A DNA stretch of 64,000 bases from Lacticaseibacillus pantheris DSM 15945 = JCM 12539 = NBRC 106106 (lineage in GTDB: Bacteria; Bacillota; Bacilli; Lactobacillales; Lactobacillaceae), in NCBI RefSeq assembly GCF_001311175.1, contig NZ_BBAI01000005.1:1-64000 (forward strand), read 5' to 3'. Positions 37,081-46,470 of this stretch are shown piece after piece (position 1 is the stretch's first letter; each line of letters begins with the position of its first letter). Under the pieces are notes generated by a model. That model made no database searches. It was not told where the DNA came from and saw nothing but the letters and a program-made list of their open reading frames with translations. Made by a program: the position numbers and the translations under genes.

Positions 37081-37811
37081 TTACTGAATCAATTCATATT
37101 TATATTTGTCACTTCTGATAACTTGTCTCGTTATATGGAGAGGATGATCGTTTTGATCGTAAACAAAATCAGTAATTTGCATAAGTGAGGTATCCCGCTC
37201 TACATTCAGTAAGAAAGCCTCACTGGTACTAGCCTTTGTAATGTCGAACATTTTATGACCACCAGCAGGCACTTCATTAAATTGGTCATGTAAAACCTGG
37301 TAAAGTGATCCATTAAGATTTTCACTGGTGATGCTTGAAAACTCTTCGGTAAAGTAAATGTATTCCACGCAGAACGGACTCTTGTCTACGTATCGTAAGC
37401 GTGTGAGCTTCAGTAATGGGGTCTTGGGCTCGATACCGAAAAATTCTGCCTGTTCCTTAGACGCTCTGGTGGGTTGAATATCTACTAGTTTGGTACTGAT
37501 TGACGCTCCCAAATTTTCCACGTTATTGGTTAGACTGAAGAATTGGCTGCGTGTTGTTTCATTACTGGTACCATCCTGAACGAAGGTACCTTGCCATGTA
37601 TCTTAACCAGCACACCCTTGTTGACGAGAATGCGTAACGCGTGGCGAACAGTGCTCCGACTATAGCCAGTACTGCGTTGTAACTCTAGTTCAGTCGGAAT
37701 TTGAGCGCCCGGGAGGTACTTTTCGTGATTGATGTCGTTCAGTATTTTATTTGCTAATTGCTCGTACAGCGTCAGTGATGACTGCTTTAAGTTGGCCGTT
37801 AAACTCCCCAT
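37081..37811 (-). CDS. GntR/HutC-family regulator, frameshifted
   Basis: HTH at the N-terminus (LYEQLANKILNDI, QIPTELELQRSTGYSRSTVR) and a UTRA domain (SISTKLVDIQPTRASKEQ, then PFCVEYIYFTEEF). One missing A or G near 37588 splits it; restoring it gives KIHGKGTFVQDGTSNE and about 243 residues. ATG 37811 has GGGGGAGG upstream. It is divergent from the deglycase paralogue at 37988 and probably controls it through GTTGTAT repeats between them. Confidence 0.87.
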
Positions 37812-37850
37812 GATTGGTACCTCCCCCCAGCAATGATAGATAAGCACAGT

Positions 37851-37969
37851 ATACAACAAAAAAAATTGTGGTAGAAACAAACTTAGTTGATTTTAAGAAA
37901 GGGCTTGCACTATCACTAAAAAGCGTTTATTCTGAGGTCGTCTCAAAAAAAAGTTGTATGCAGTTGTAT
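37851..37969 (+). promoter_or_regulatory. Divergent control region with GTTGTAT repeats and cre-like box
   Basis: TTGCAC (37905-37910) and TATTCT (37928-37933) are spaced 17 bases. AAAAAGCGTTTATT at about 37918-37931 is cre-like and covers the -10. GTTGTAT occurs at 37953-37959 and 37963-37969 in tandem, and inverted at 37851-37857 in front of the GntR gene. These are the best candidate GntR sites. Confidence 0.6.
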
Positions 37970-37987
37970 CTAACATGGGAGGACAAC

Positions 37988-38977
37988 ATGAACAAAATAC
38001 AAACGACGGTGGGCAGTATAATTCAGCGGGTCTTTAAGGAAAGTAATGAATCAGTTAGGCGCGTTGTATGGATTGGGGCAGGTGGATCTTTCGGGGGCTT
38101 TTATGCCGCACAATACTTTATGACTCGCAATGCAGTCACGTTTAGTTCGGAAATGTTTACTAGCAACGAATTTGTCATGGCGCCGCCAGCATATGTTGGG
38201 GATGATACTCTGGCAGTTGTCTGCTCAATGCGAGGTACTAAGGAAACTTGCGAGGCGGCCAGGGTTGCTAAGTCCCTAGGCGCGCACGTTGTAGCATTAT
38301 ACGTGGATCCATCCGAATTAACCGAAATAGCCGATTATCAAGTTAAGTATGAAAGCTTGGCCCTTGATGAAAGTAAAACTGAGTTATCCAACACAAGCAT
38401 TGCATTGATGATGGCGATGGAGTTAGTGGATAGGACTGATGGCTATGCTGACCATGATGTCGCAATGAGTGCGTTTGACAACGTTGACGCAATATATCGA
38501 CGTACCGTTGGAACCACTACGCCGCTAGCCCAAAAATGGGCTGAAAAAAAATAAAATGCGTAAGCCAATTTATGTGTTGGGGAGTGGACCGGCCTATGGC
38601 GCAGCTTATATTTTTTCTATTTGCAACATTGAGGAGATGCTACAAATTAGTTCGCCAACCACCAACAGCTGCGAGTATTTTCACGGACCGTTTGAGACAC
38701 TGGATAAAACCACTTCGGTTTTCCAACTGGTGTCTGTTGGCCGTACACGACCCGCGGATGAGCGGTCGGTTCGTTTCTTAAAGGAATATGGTGGGGATAA
38801 CGTGTACATTCTTGATGCAAAGGAATCGGTCTGAACGATTTGGATGATCGGGTGTCGGAATACTTTAACCACATCATTTTTGCACCAATACTGAACAATG
38901 TTTACATGCGCGCATTGTCAGCAGAAATTCAGAAATCTTTCCTGACGCGGCGATACATGTGGAAAGTGAATTACTAA
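37988..38977 (+). CDS. FrlB-like SIS-domain deglycase paralogue, frameshifted
   Basis: About 330 residues with two SIS domains: WIGAGGSFGGFYAAQYF and CSMRGTKETCEAARVA, then VLGSGPAYGAAY and NSCEYFHGPFETLD. It ends LTRRYMWKVNY like the other two copies. Breaks are at the A8 run 38545-38552 (seven gives AEKNKMRKPIYVL) and one missing G near 38837. It is a distant paralogue and stands alone under its own GntR, so a different glycated substrate is likely. ATG 37988 has GGGAGGAC. Confidence 0.8.
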
Positions 38978-39057
38978 ATTTGGTAAAAATGGGTCAAGAT
39001 TAGGTTGATGTTATACCCCCTTGTTGAAAGGAAATGTACCCTGTTGTATGCTTGGGG

Positions 39058-39072
39058 TACAAGCGCTTTCAA
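39058..39072 (+). promoter_or_regulatory. cre-like box upstream of the sigma54 activator
   Basis: ACAAGCGCTTTCA contains the palindromic core AAGCGCTT and matches the catabolite-response consensus well. It lies about 20 bases before the TTG start, so CcpA binding would block expression of the activator and indirectly of the PTS. Confidence 0.6.
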
Positions 39073-39089
39073 TTAAGGGGGCTTTTATT

Positions 39090-41837
39090 TTGTCTGAGGA
39101 TATTAAGAGTGAAATTTATACTCGTCTAGTCTCTCTTTGCGAAGAGGGCGATCTTAGCGCTGTAATAATAACGGCAGATACTATTGCCAATAACCTGCAA
39201 ATTAAGCGTAATACGGCCAGTCATTATTTGAACATGCTGGTTACTGAAGGAAAAGTAATCAAAGTTAATACAAGACCGGTTAGATTCTATTCGCGGGCGG
39301 CGGTTGAAAAAGCAATTGGAAAAGCATTGGTCGATTCAATATATTCATCGACTGCTGACATCTTTCATCAAAAAGGAATCCCTGATGATCCTATGAGCGC
39401 GGTGATTGGCTCAAAGCAATCACTTTTTTTTCACAAGTTAAAAGGATGAAAGCCGCTGCACGATATCCAGGCGTTGGACTACCCGTATTATTGACGGGAC
39501 CAACTGGTTCGGGGAAGTCGTACTTAGCTCGAGTATTCTATGACTATTGTGTTAGTGAGGGTTACCTTAGCGGCGACAGTTCGTTTGTTCATCTTAATTG
39601 TGCAGAATACGCTGATAATCCAGAACTACTAGCCAGCATTCTCTTTGGCTATAGGCGGGGAGCGTTTACGGGAGCAAGCAAAGACAGCCCGGGACTGTTC
39701 GATCAAGCGGATAAGGGGATGCTATTTCTAGATGAAGTGCACCGTCTTGGTGCCAAAGGACAAGAAAAGCTATTCGAGTATTTAGACAACGGTGTCATCT
39801 CGCCCCTTGGCGAGACTAAGGCTGGCCATAAGGTCACTGTACGGTTAGTGTTTGCTACCACCGAGAATGTTCAGAGCAACTTTTTACAAACCTTTATACG
39901 GCGAATTCCGGTTCAAGTGGAGATCCCAGGCATCAATGAGCGAACGCAATTTGAACGTGAGAGTCTAGCAAAACTTTTCTTCCTTAACCAGTCTCGCCGT
40001 ATTGGTAAGGACATCAAGTTAAGCAAACAAGTACTGAGCATTTTAACCAGCCAACACTATGATAGTAATGTTGGACAAATGAAGAATTATATTACTTTGG
40101 CTGTAGCCAATGCGCTTGCAAAGGTTAACGAGAGTAGCAAAAATTTACTTGTTGACATTGGAAATTTGCCAAATGAGATTTGGAGTAAGAATGATGCCGA
40201 TAGCGTTCGTTTACGCCTGAGCGGTGATGGTACGACTATCCTGATTCGTAGTGGTATGAATTTGAAGGAGCTAATTGATGATGATTCTGATCAGGATAAT
40301 CAAATTCGCTTAATTTTTACGCAAATATTGGGATTATATGACAATCTAGGCCTATCTCTGCAATTTATTAAGAGCAGTACAGATTTAATCAATACTCTGA
40401 GCGATGAAATGATTTTTAGCAACGTGATTGATCGTGGCGAGGTGCCATTGGATCTCATGAAGAAAATGACTCAGGCTAAACTGCACTCACTTGAAGATAA
40501 TTTTTCGGTGAAATTTTCCGGAAATTCGTTGGTGGTAATTGCTTACTTCTTATACTACAGGCAGTTTAATTACTGGGTACTGACTGCTAAAAATCATGAG
40601 TTATTGAATGAAATCAGTTCAAATCTAGCAGAGCAGGATGCGAGTGTTGCAACTTTTACCGATGAAATACTTAAAATGACCCATTCTGCCTTATCACTGC
40701 CTGTGGACGTTGTGGACAGGTTGTTTTTGCAATTATATCTACATGAAGCAATCAAGGTGACTAAGAACAATACGATTCGTTGCCTGGTTCTAGCACACGG
40801 CTACTCGACAGCTAGTAGCATTGCTAATGTCGTGAATAGACTGGTAGGATATTCAGCCTTAGGTTATATTGATATGCCATTAAACATTAGCGTGGAGACT
40901 ATTGGGCAAAGGGTGTCAGAATACATTGCTAGTAATTCCATTACTTCAGGATTGATTTTAATGGTAGATATGGGCTCACTTTCAGGGATTCATAAGTATA
41001 TTCACGGAACGATTGATTTTCCAATCGGCATAATTACAAATGTGTCTACTCAGTCGGCCCTTTCCGTGGTGGACCAGGTTGCCCACAATAAGTCTATAGA
41101 CGAAATAGTTACCCACACGGCCAAAACTGTGCACAGTGAAGGAAGGACTATTTATCCTCAGGAAGTTAAAAAGAATTTGATTATTACGTGTTGCAATACC
41201 GGAATTGGTACAGCAAACCAAATTAAGCGGTTGTTGGATAGTAGCTTTGCAGAAAAAAATTGATGTTGTGGTTAATGCTTACGAATACGCCGTGGTTAGT
41301 GATAGTAGTCAAATGGCCACACTACGACGTACCTATAATGTTCTGGCGATTGTCGGAACCGTTAACCCACATGCGGAAGGGGTACCCTTCATACCACTGG
41401 AAAAATTGATATTGGGTGAGGATTCAGGAGCAATGTTGCGTGCGCTGGGTGTTGTGGCTGGCAAGAAGCAAGTTGATGAAATTGTGACAACCTTGTTGCA
41501 TAACTTTACCATTGAGCGGGTGATTAACTCACTGACTATACTGGACGCTTCTGGTGTAATGGATGCAATTGATGTGGTAATGAGCTGCTTTGTCCAACTG
41601 TCGGGTAGTGTGTTGGCTAATCCACAACGAATGGCTTTGTATGTTCATGTTAGTTGCATGATTGAACGACTAATACGTAACGAACCAATTACCACCTATG
41701 ACTGGAAGACTAATGATTTTGACACAAAAACGGTCGAGGACATCAAAAAGGCGCTTAGTGTCATAGAAACCAAATATAGTGTCACGGTCCCGAAAAGCGA
41801 GGTGGGGTATATTTATGATATTATTCGTGGAGATTAG
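39090..41837 (+). CDS. LevR/GfrR-type sigma54-dependent PTS activator, frameshifted
   Basis: Large regulator of about 915 residues: N-terminal HTH, AAA+ domain (Walker A GPTGSGKS, sigma54 contact loop GAFTGAS, Walker B GMLFLDEVHRLG), PRD, EIIA-man-like domain (CLVLAHGYSTASS with His), EIIB-gat-like domain (IITCCNTGIGTANQ) and a final PRD. Breaks are in the T8 run at 39424-39431 (six or nine T give SQVKRMKAAARYPG) and the A7 run at 41253-41259. The TTG start has AAGGGGG. Inferred target is the mannose-family PTS just downstream. Confidence 0.9.
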
Positions 41838-41877
41838 CTAGTTCCAGGCGTTTTTAGATAGGTTGTAAGTATATTGA

Positions 41878-41907
41878 GCGTGCCAGCATAAAACTGGCAC
41901 GCTTTTT
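41878..41907 (+). terminator. Terminator of the activator gene
   Basis: GCGTGCCAG pairs with CTGGCACGC around seven bases, followed by five T. The 3' arm doubles as the -24 element of a sigma54 promoter. Confidence 0.8.
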
Positions 41908-41910
41908 GCT
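41895..41910 (+). promoter_or_regulatory. Sigma54 (-24/-12) promoter of the mannose-family PTS
   Basis: TGGCACGCTTTTTGCT has GG (41896-41897) and GC (41908-41909) exactly ten bases apart, matching TGGCACG-N4-TTGC. It is located between a LevR-type activator and the PTS genes, with rpoN encoded 4.5 kb downstream. The predicted start is near 41920, about 130 bases before EIIA. Confidence 0.8.
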
Positions 41911-42050
41911 TGTATATATATGTAAGGGTTAAGGCGCAAGAACAAGCTAAATATCAATCTCCAATCTTAGCCCAAACTAATCAGCGGTATCTCACGTGGA
42001 TTACCGGATTATTGGTTAAGCAGATATTAACAGTGAAAGGAGGCACGCGT

Positions 42051-42470
42051 ATGCGGATCATTTTGGTAAGTCACGGACGTTTGGCGCTAGGTATGCAGGA
42101 TACAGTGAAGTTTATTATGGGGGAAACTCCCAATCTATCAGCTTATGCGGCTTACGTTGATAGTGACGAAAGTAAATATGTTTACAGTATTGAGGCTGAA
42201 CTCACGCAGCATCCTGAGGAAGAATTTGTTATTTGCACGGATGTTTTGGGTGGCTCGGTTAACACAACAATGATTCAACTGTTAAAGGATTATCCAAACG
42301 TGGAGTTGATTGCCGGAATGAATTTACCGCTGATTTTGCAGTTATTAGCTGAAAGTACGGTTAAAGATAAAGACAAACTGGCGGGGGTTGTTGAATCAGC
42401 ACAACAGGCACTCGTTGATGTTAATGGTTTGTTGGTAGCACAAAAGAATGGAGAGGAGGATGACTTGTAA
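42051..42470 (+). CDS. PTS EIIA, mannose family
   Basis: 140 residues, intact. The phosphorylated His is in IILVSHGRLALGM, and ICTDVLGGSVNTTMI is the family's second landmark. AAAGGAGGCACGCGT precedes ATG 42051. First gene of EIIABCD under the sigma54 promoter. The stop overlaps the EIIB start (TAATG). It may also signal to the LevR-type activator. Confidence 0.93.
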   Translation: MRIILVSHGRLALGMQDTVKFIMGETPNLSAYAAYVDSDESKYVYSIEAELTQHPEEEFVICTDVLGGSVNTTMIQLLKDYPNVELIAGMNLPLILQLLAESTVKDKDKLAGVVESAQQALVDVNGLLVAQKNGEEDDL

Positions 42471-42940
42471 TGATTAAACTGGTGCGAATTGACCATCGCT
42501 TAATGCATGGACAGGTTGTCTTTTCGTGGACTAAAGCGCTGGGCATTGAACGTATTGTGGTGATTGATACTGGTACGGCAAACGACGAATTTAAGCGTAT
42601 GTCGTTAAAGCTATCGAAGCCAGCCGACGTTAAGCTCAGTCTCTTCACGGTTGAACAAGCAATTGAGCGAATCCCCAAGATTAAAGCGTTGAAAGAGAAC
42701 ACCATGCTTATTTTTGGCAATGTAGGCGAGACGTATAAATTCTTTCAAACGTTTGGGGCTGTTCCGGAAATCAATTATGGCGGTATTTTGGATCGTCCAG
42801 GAGCAACGCGCTACAGTAACGCAATATATTTGACCGATGAGGAAGTAGAGCAAAGCAGGCAATTGGCTTCGATGGGTATTTCATTATTTATGCAGCAGGT
42901 GCCAACCTCCAAGAAGGAAATTCTGAACCATAAATTGTAG
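42470..42940 (+). CDS. PTS EIIB, mannose family
   Basis: 156 residues, intact. The active His is in VRIDHRLMHGQVVFSW. It transfers phosphate from EIIA to the incoming substrate at EIIC/EIID. The NYGGILDRPGATRYS segment is a family feature. Start overlaps the EIIA stop by one base. Confidence 0.93.
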   Translation: MIKLVRIDHRLMHGQVVFSWTKALGIERIVVIDTGTANDEFKRMSLKLSKPADVKLSLFTVEQAIERIPKIKALKENTMLIFGNVGETYKFFQTFGAVPEINYGGILDRPGATRYSNAIYLTDEEVEQSRQLASMGISLFMQQVPTSKKEILNHKL

Positions 42941-42978
42941 TAGTTACGTTTGTACGGACGGAAAGGAGCGTGAATATC

Positions 42979-43782
42979 ATGCTTATAAAGGCATTGTTGA
43001 TTGGGATTATCAGCATTGTTGCCATGCTTGACTCGCGAATGTTTGGTCGGTCTAATCTTGAACGGCCGCTAATTGTCAGTACGCTAGTTGGTTTAGTTCT
43101 TGGTGATGTTACAAAGGGGCTAATGGTTGGTGCCTCACTTGAATTAATTTCTATGGGTCTAGTTAATGTCGGAGCTGCGGTGGCCACGGATATGGTATTG
43201 GGTTCAATTATTGCTACCGCATTTGCTATCCTGTCTAACACTTCTGCTCAGGCGGCACTGACAGTTGCAATTCCAATTGCGGTGTTTGGCCAATTGCTCG
43301 GAATTGTTGTGCGTATGTTGATGTCGTCGCTATCGCATATGGCAGAGCGCGATATTGAGAAAGGCAAGTTCAAACGGGTACTAAGTTATCACATCGTGTG
43401 GGGAAATGTGTTCTATTCACTAATGTATTTTGTGCCAACGTTTATAGCAATTTACTTTGGTACCGGTGTGGTTAGCGAAATTGTTAAACAGATCCCCGAC
43501 TGGCTGACAAATGGTTTGACATTATCAAGCAAGATTTTACCAGCTTTTGGGTTTGCACTGTTGATGTCAACGATGCTGTCAAAGAAGACCGCCGTCTATC
43601 TTTTCTTGGGATTCTTCATTACGGCCTACGCAAATATATCAGTTACCGGGGTAGCTATTTTCGCAGTTCTGTTGGCATTGGTTGTTAATGAGTTTATGCC
43701 CAAAACAGGTAATACTGAAACGCCTGCTAGCAGTAATGCTTCGAGTAGCGATACAGATGATGACGATCTTGAAGAGCTCTGA
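42979..43782 (+). CDS. PTS EIIC, mannose family
   Basis: About 267 residues, intact, largely hydrophobic with PLIVSTLVGLVLGDVTKG and ASLELISMGLVNVGAAV typical of EIIC-man. It ends in an acidic Asp/Ser tail. ATG 42979 is likely; a GTG nine bases upstream lies too close to the GGAAAGGAG site. It forms the channel with EIID. Confidence 0.92.
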   Translation: MLIKALLIGIISIVAMLDSRMFGRSNLERPLIVSTLVGLVLGDVTKGLMVGASLELISMGLVNVGAAVATDMVLGSIIATAFAILSNTSAQAALTVAIPIAVFGQLLGIVVRMLMSSLSHMAERDIEKGKFKRVLSYHIVWGNVFYSLMYFVPTFIAIYFGTGVVSEIVKQIPDWLTNGLTLSSKILPAFGFALLMSTMLSKKTAVYLFLGFFITAYANISVTGVAIFAVLLALVVNEFMPKTGNTETPASSNASSSDTDDDDLEEL

Positions 43783-43800
43783 TGGAAGGAGTGAGCAAAG

Positions 43801-44636
43801 ATGGCAGACAATGGCTTAACTACTGAACAGCGTAAGGACTTACGGAAAAAGTCGTGGTCGTTTACATGGCGTTCATGGGCAATACAGGCTTCCTGGAATT
43901 ATGAACGTCAAATGAACATGGGGTTCCTATATGGAATTGCCCCTACATTGAATCGTTTATACAGTAAGCCGGAAGATTTGGACAAGAAAAAAAGCCGCTT
44001 ATCAGCGGCACATGGCTTTTTACAACTGTACTCCCCAAACTAGCTCCTTTGTCTTGGGCTTAACGACTTCGATGGAGGAAGAATACGCGAAGAATCCATC
44101 ATCAATGGACCCAGATTCAATTAACGCCGTTAAATCATCCTTGATGGGTCCCTTATCTGGTGTGGGTGATTCGTTCTTTCAGGGAACAATCAGAATATTG
44201 GCGTTTAGCTTGGGGATCAATTTAGCCCAACACGGAAGTATTTTGGGGCCGATTTTGGCGATGGTCATTTCATTTATACCTTCGTTTGCAGTTACTTACT
44301 GGGGTGGACAGTTTGGATATACCGCCGGGAAGAAGTATTTGAAAATTTTGACCGGTGGCGGCCTAATGAACCGCGTTATGTACTTAGTGAACATTGTTGG
44401 ATTGATGGTGATTGGGGCTATGATTGCCAGCATGATTGGCATCACTACCCCAATCAAGATGGGGAGTGCGTTCAACCTTCAAAAAAACGTTGGATAGCAT
44501 TTTCCCACAGATGATCCCACTGGCCTTCACATTCCTGATGTACTGGATGCTACGGAAGAAGGTTGGTACGGGTTGGATTCTGCTTTTCTGCATTGGTGGT
44601 GGAATCTTGCTGAGCGTTTTGGGAATATTCGCATAA
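43801..44636 (+). CDS. PTS EIID, mannose family, frameshifted
   Basis: Repaired length about 278 residues. FTWRSWAIQASWNYERQMNM and DPDSINAVKSSLMGPLSGVGDSF are diagnostic for EIID-man. Breaks are at the A7 run 43987-43993 (six gives AAYQRHMAFYNCTPQTSS) and the A7 run 44481-44487 (six gives LQKTLDSIFPQMIPLA). Final gene of the permease, followed 70 bases on by a deglycase. Confidence 0.92.
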
Positions 44637-44706
44637 AGTTATTTCAATTATTCTGGATTCGGTTGGTTAAAAGCCAAATCAAAAATTATATAGGAGGAAT
44701 TCAATT

Positions 44707-45685
44707 ATGAGTACTATGTCACCAAAGGAAATTGTTGCAGCTATTAAGAAGGATCACGGCGATATCAATCAGGTATTGTTTGTTGGGTGTGGGGCTTCAA
44801 TGTCCGATTTATATCCAGCATACTACTTCACTCTTCACGAAACGAAGAGTGTCAGGACGGCAATTATTACTGCCAATGAATTTAACTATGATGCTCCAAA
44901 GAATATCGATGGGCAGACTATTGTAATTACAGCATCATTGGGTGGTACCACCCTGAGTCGGTTGAAGCAACAAAAAAAACGCCGTTAAGTGGGGAGCTAA
45001 TGTCGTTAGCCTATCCAACAACCCGGATGCTCCAATTCTAGAAGCCGCACAGTACAAGATTATTCATGGGTTCCATGAGAGTTACTCCGCTAAGATTCAA
45101 AAGATGACGAATGCCGTTAAACTGGCAGTTGAAATTAAGAACCAGTTTGAAGGGTACGAGTATTATGATGAAGCCCAGAAGGCGTTTGATGGTCTGTATG
45201 ACTTGATTGACGAGCAGGTTAAGCATGTTGGTCCTGAGGCCAAGAAGTTTGGCGAGTTGTACAAGAACGACCAAACAATTCACGTGCTTGCAAGTGGTGC
45301 TACATGGGGTGCGGGTTATGCCACTGCCAGTTTCCTGTTTGAAGAAATGCAGTGGATTACCGCACCAATGCACAACTCCGGGGAATACTTCCATGGCCCA
45401 TTTGAACTAACTGAAAAGGATGCACCATACCTGTTGTTTGCCAATGATGGCAGCACCCGTCCAATGGATATGCGTGCGCTGACATTCTTGCAACGCTTTG
45501 ATGCGAAGATTACCTTGGTTGATGCCAAGGACTTCGGGCTTGCATCTATCGCTGGGCCACACGTCATTGACTACTTCAACCCAATGCTACTGACCGGTGT
45601 ATTCCGAGTTTACGCCGAGGAACTAGCATCCAAGCGTGACCACCCGCTGTCCAAGCGCCGGTACATGTGGAAATTGAGTTACTAA
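44707..45685 (+). CDS. GfrE/GfrF-like fructose- or glucoselysine-6-phosphate deglycase, frameshifted
   Basis: Double SIS-domain protein of about 326 residues, the closest relative of the copy at 36036: FVGCGASMSDLYPAYYF, ASLGGTTPESVEATKNA, LASGATWGAGYA, SGEYFHGPFELT and LSKRRYMWKLSY. Breaks are one missing C near 44951 and the A8 run at 44972-44979, which should be six by comparison with the paralogue. Being in the PTS operon it should act on a substrate phosphorylated during uptake. AGGAGGAATT precedes ATG 44707. Confidence 0.87.
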
Positions 45686-45717
45686 TTTTTCTCAGGTTAT
45701 GCCAAAAGTGTATTAGT

Positions 45718-45758
45718 ACCACCATTGGGGAGCGGCGGATGCCGCTCCTTCTGGTGGT
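45718..45758 (+). terminator. Terminator-like nested hairpin
   Basis: Outer arms ACCACCA / TGGTGGT and inner perfect arms GGAGCGGC / GCCGCTCC. It separates the deglycase from the HAD gene. The T run is short, so readthrough is likely. Confidence 0.6.
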
Positions 45759-45823
45759 TTAGGGGTGTCATTGTTCACGGAAGGAGGGGGCTACGTCTTG
45801 ATGTGACGCGGCTATTAGATAGT

Positions 45824-46454
45824 ATGTTCAAGGCGGTTATATTTGACATGGATGGTGTTCTAGTTAATAGTGAGGAGTTTTATTTTAACCGGCGAATGAG
45901 TTATTTTGAAGAGAAGGGACTGCATCCCGGATCAACGGATATTCACGATTATTTGGGGATGTCTAACAACCAAGTTTGGGCAGCCTTGGTCCCTGACCCT
46001 GAGCAACGTGATGTTTTGCGTAAAGATTACCTCGTATACCAAGACACTCATCCAATTGATTATTCCCGCTTTTTGAACGCGGGTGTTGTTAACTTGTTAA
46101 AGAGTTTGAGGACCCATGGTATGGCGATTGGACTGGCATCGGCTGGCATATACGCTGATATTTTCCGCATGTTGTCAGAGTGTCATATACGCCCTTTTTT
46201 TTGACCAAGTGCTGAGCGGTGAAGCTGTACCGAACAATAAACCCGCACCCGATATTTATGTCGAGATATCTGGAAAGTTAGGTGTTGAAGTTGGCCAGTG
46301 TCTGGTGATTGAAGATAGCAGTAATGGAATTCAGGCGGCCAAAGACGCAGGCATGACCACTTGGGCAGTTGATCAAGCACAATATAATGTTGATCAGTCG
46401 AGGGCTGACCGTATAGTCAGCGGTATGGATGAAATTAGAAAGACGCTCAAATAA
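45824..46454 (+). CDS. HAD-family phosphatase (beta-phosphoglucomutase-like), frameshifted
   Basis: AVIFDMDGVLVNSEEF holds the nucleophile and acid/base Asp, GLASAG-like motif II follows, and VIEDSSNGIQAAKDAGM is motif IV. The T8 run at 46195-46202 breaks the frame; seven T give RPFFDQVLSGEAVPNNKPAPD. Length about 210 residues. The start may be ATG 45824 or GTG 45803, the latter nearer to AAGGAGGGGG. Possible substrate is a sugar phosphate from the neighbouring pathway. Confidence 0.85.
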
Positions 46455-46470
46455 TAGGGGAGGCTAAACC

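Noticed and set aside
39424-39431. Split of the sigma54 activator into a separate HTH protein and AAA+ protein
   Set aside because: The two frames join within a conserved stretch (SQVKRMKAA) when the T run is corrected, as in LevR-type proteins.
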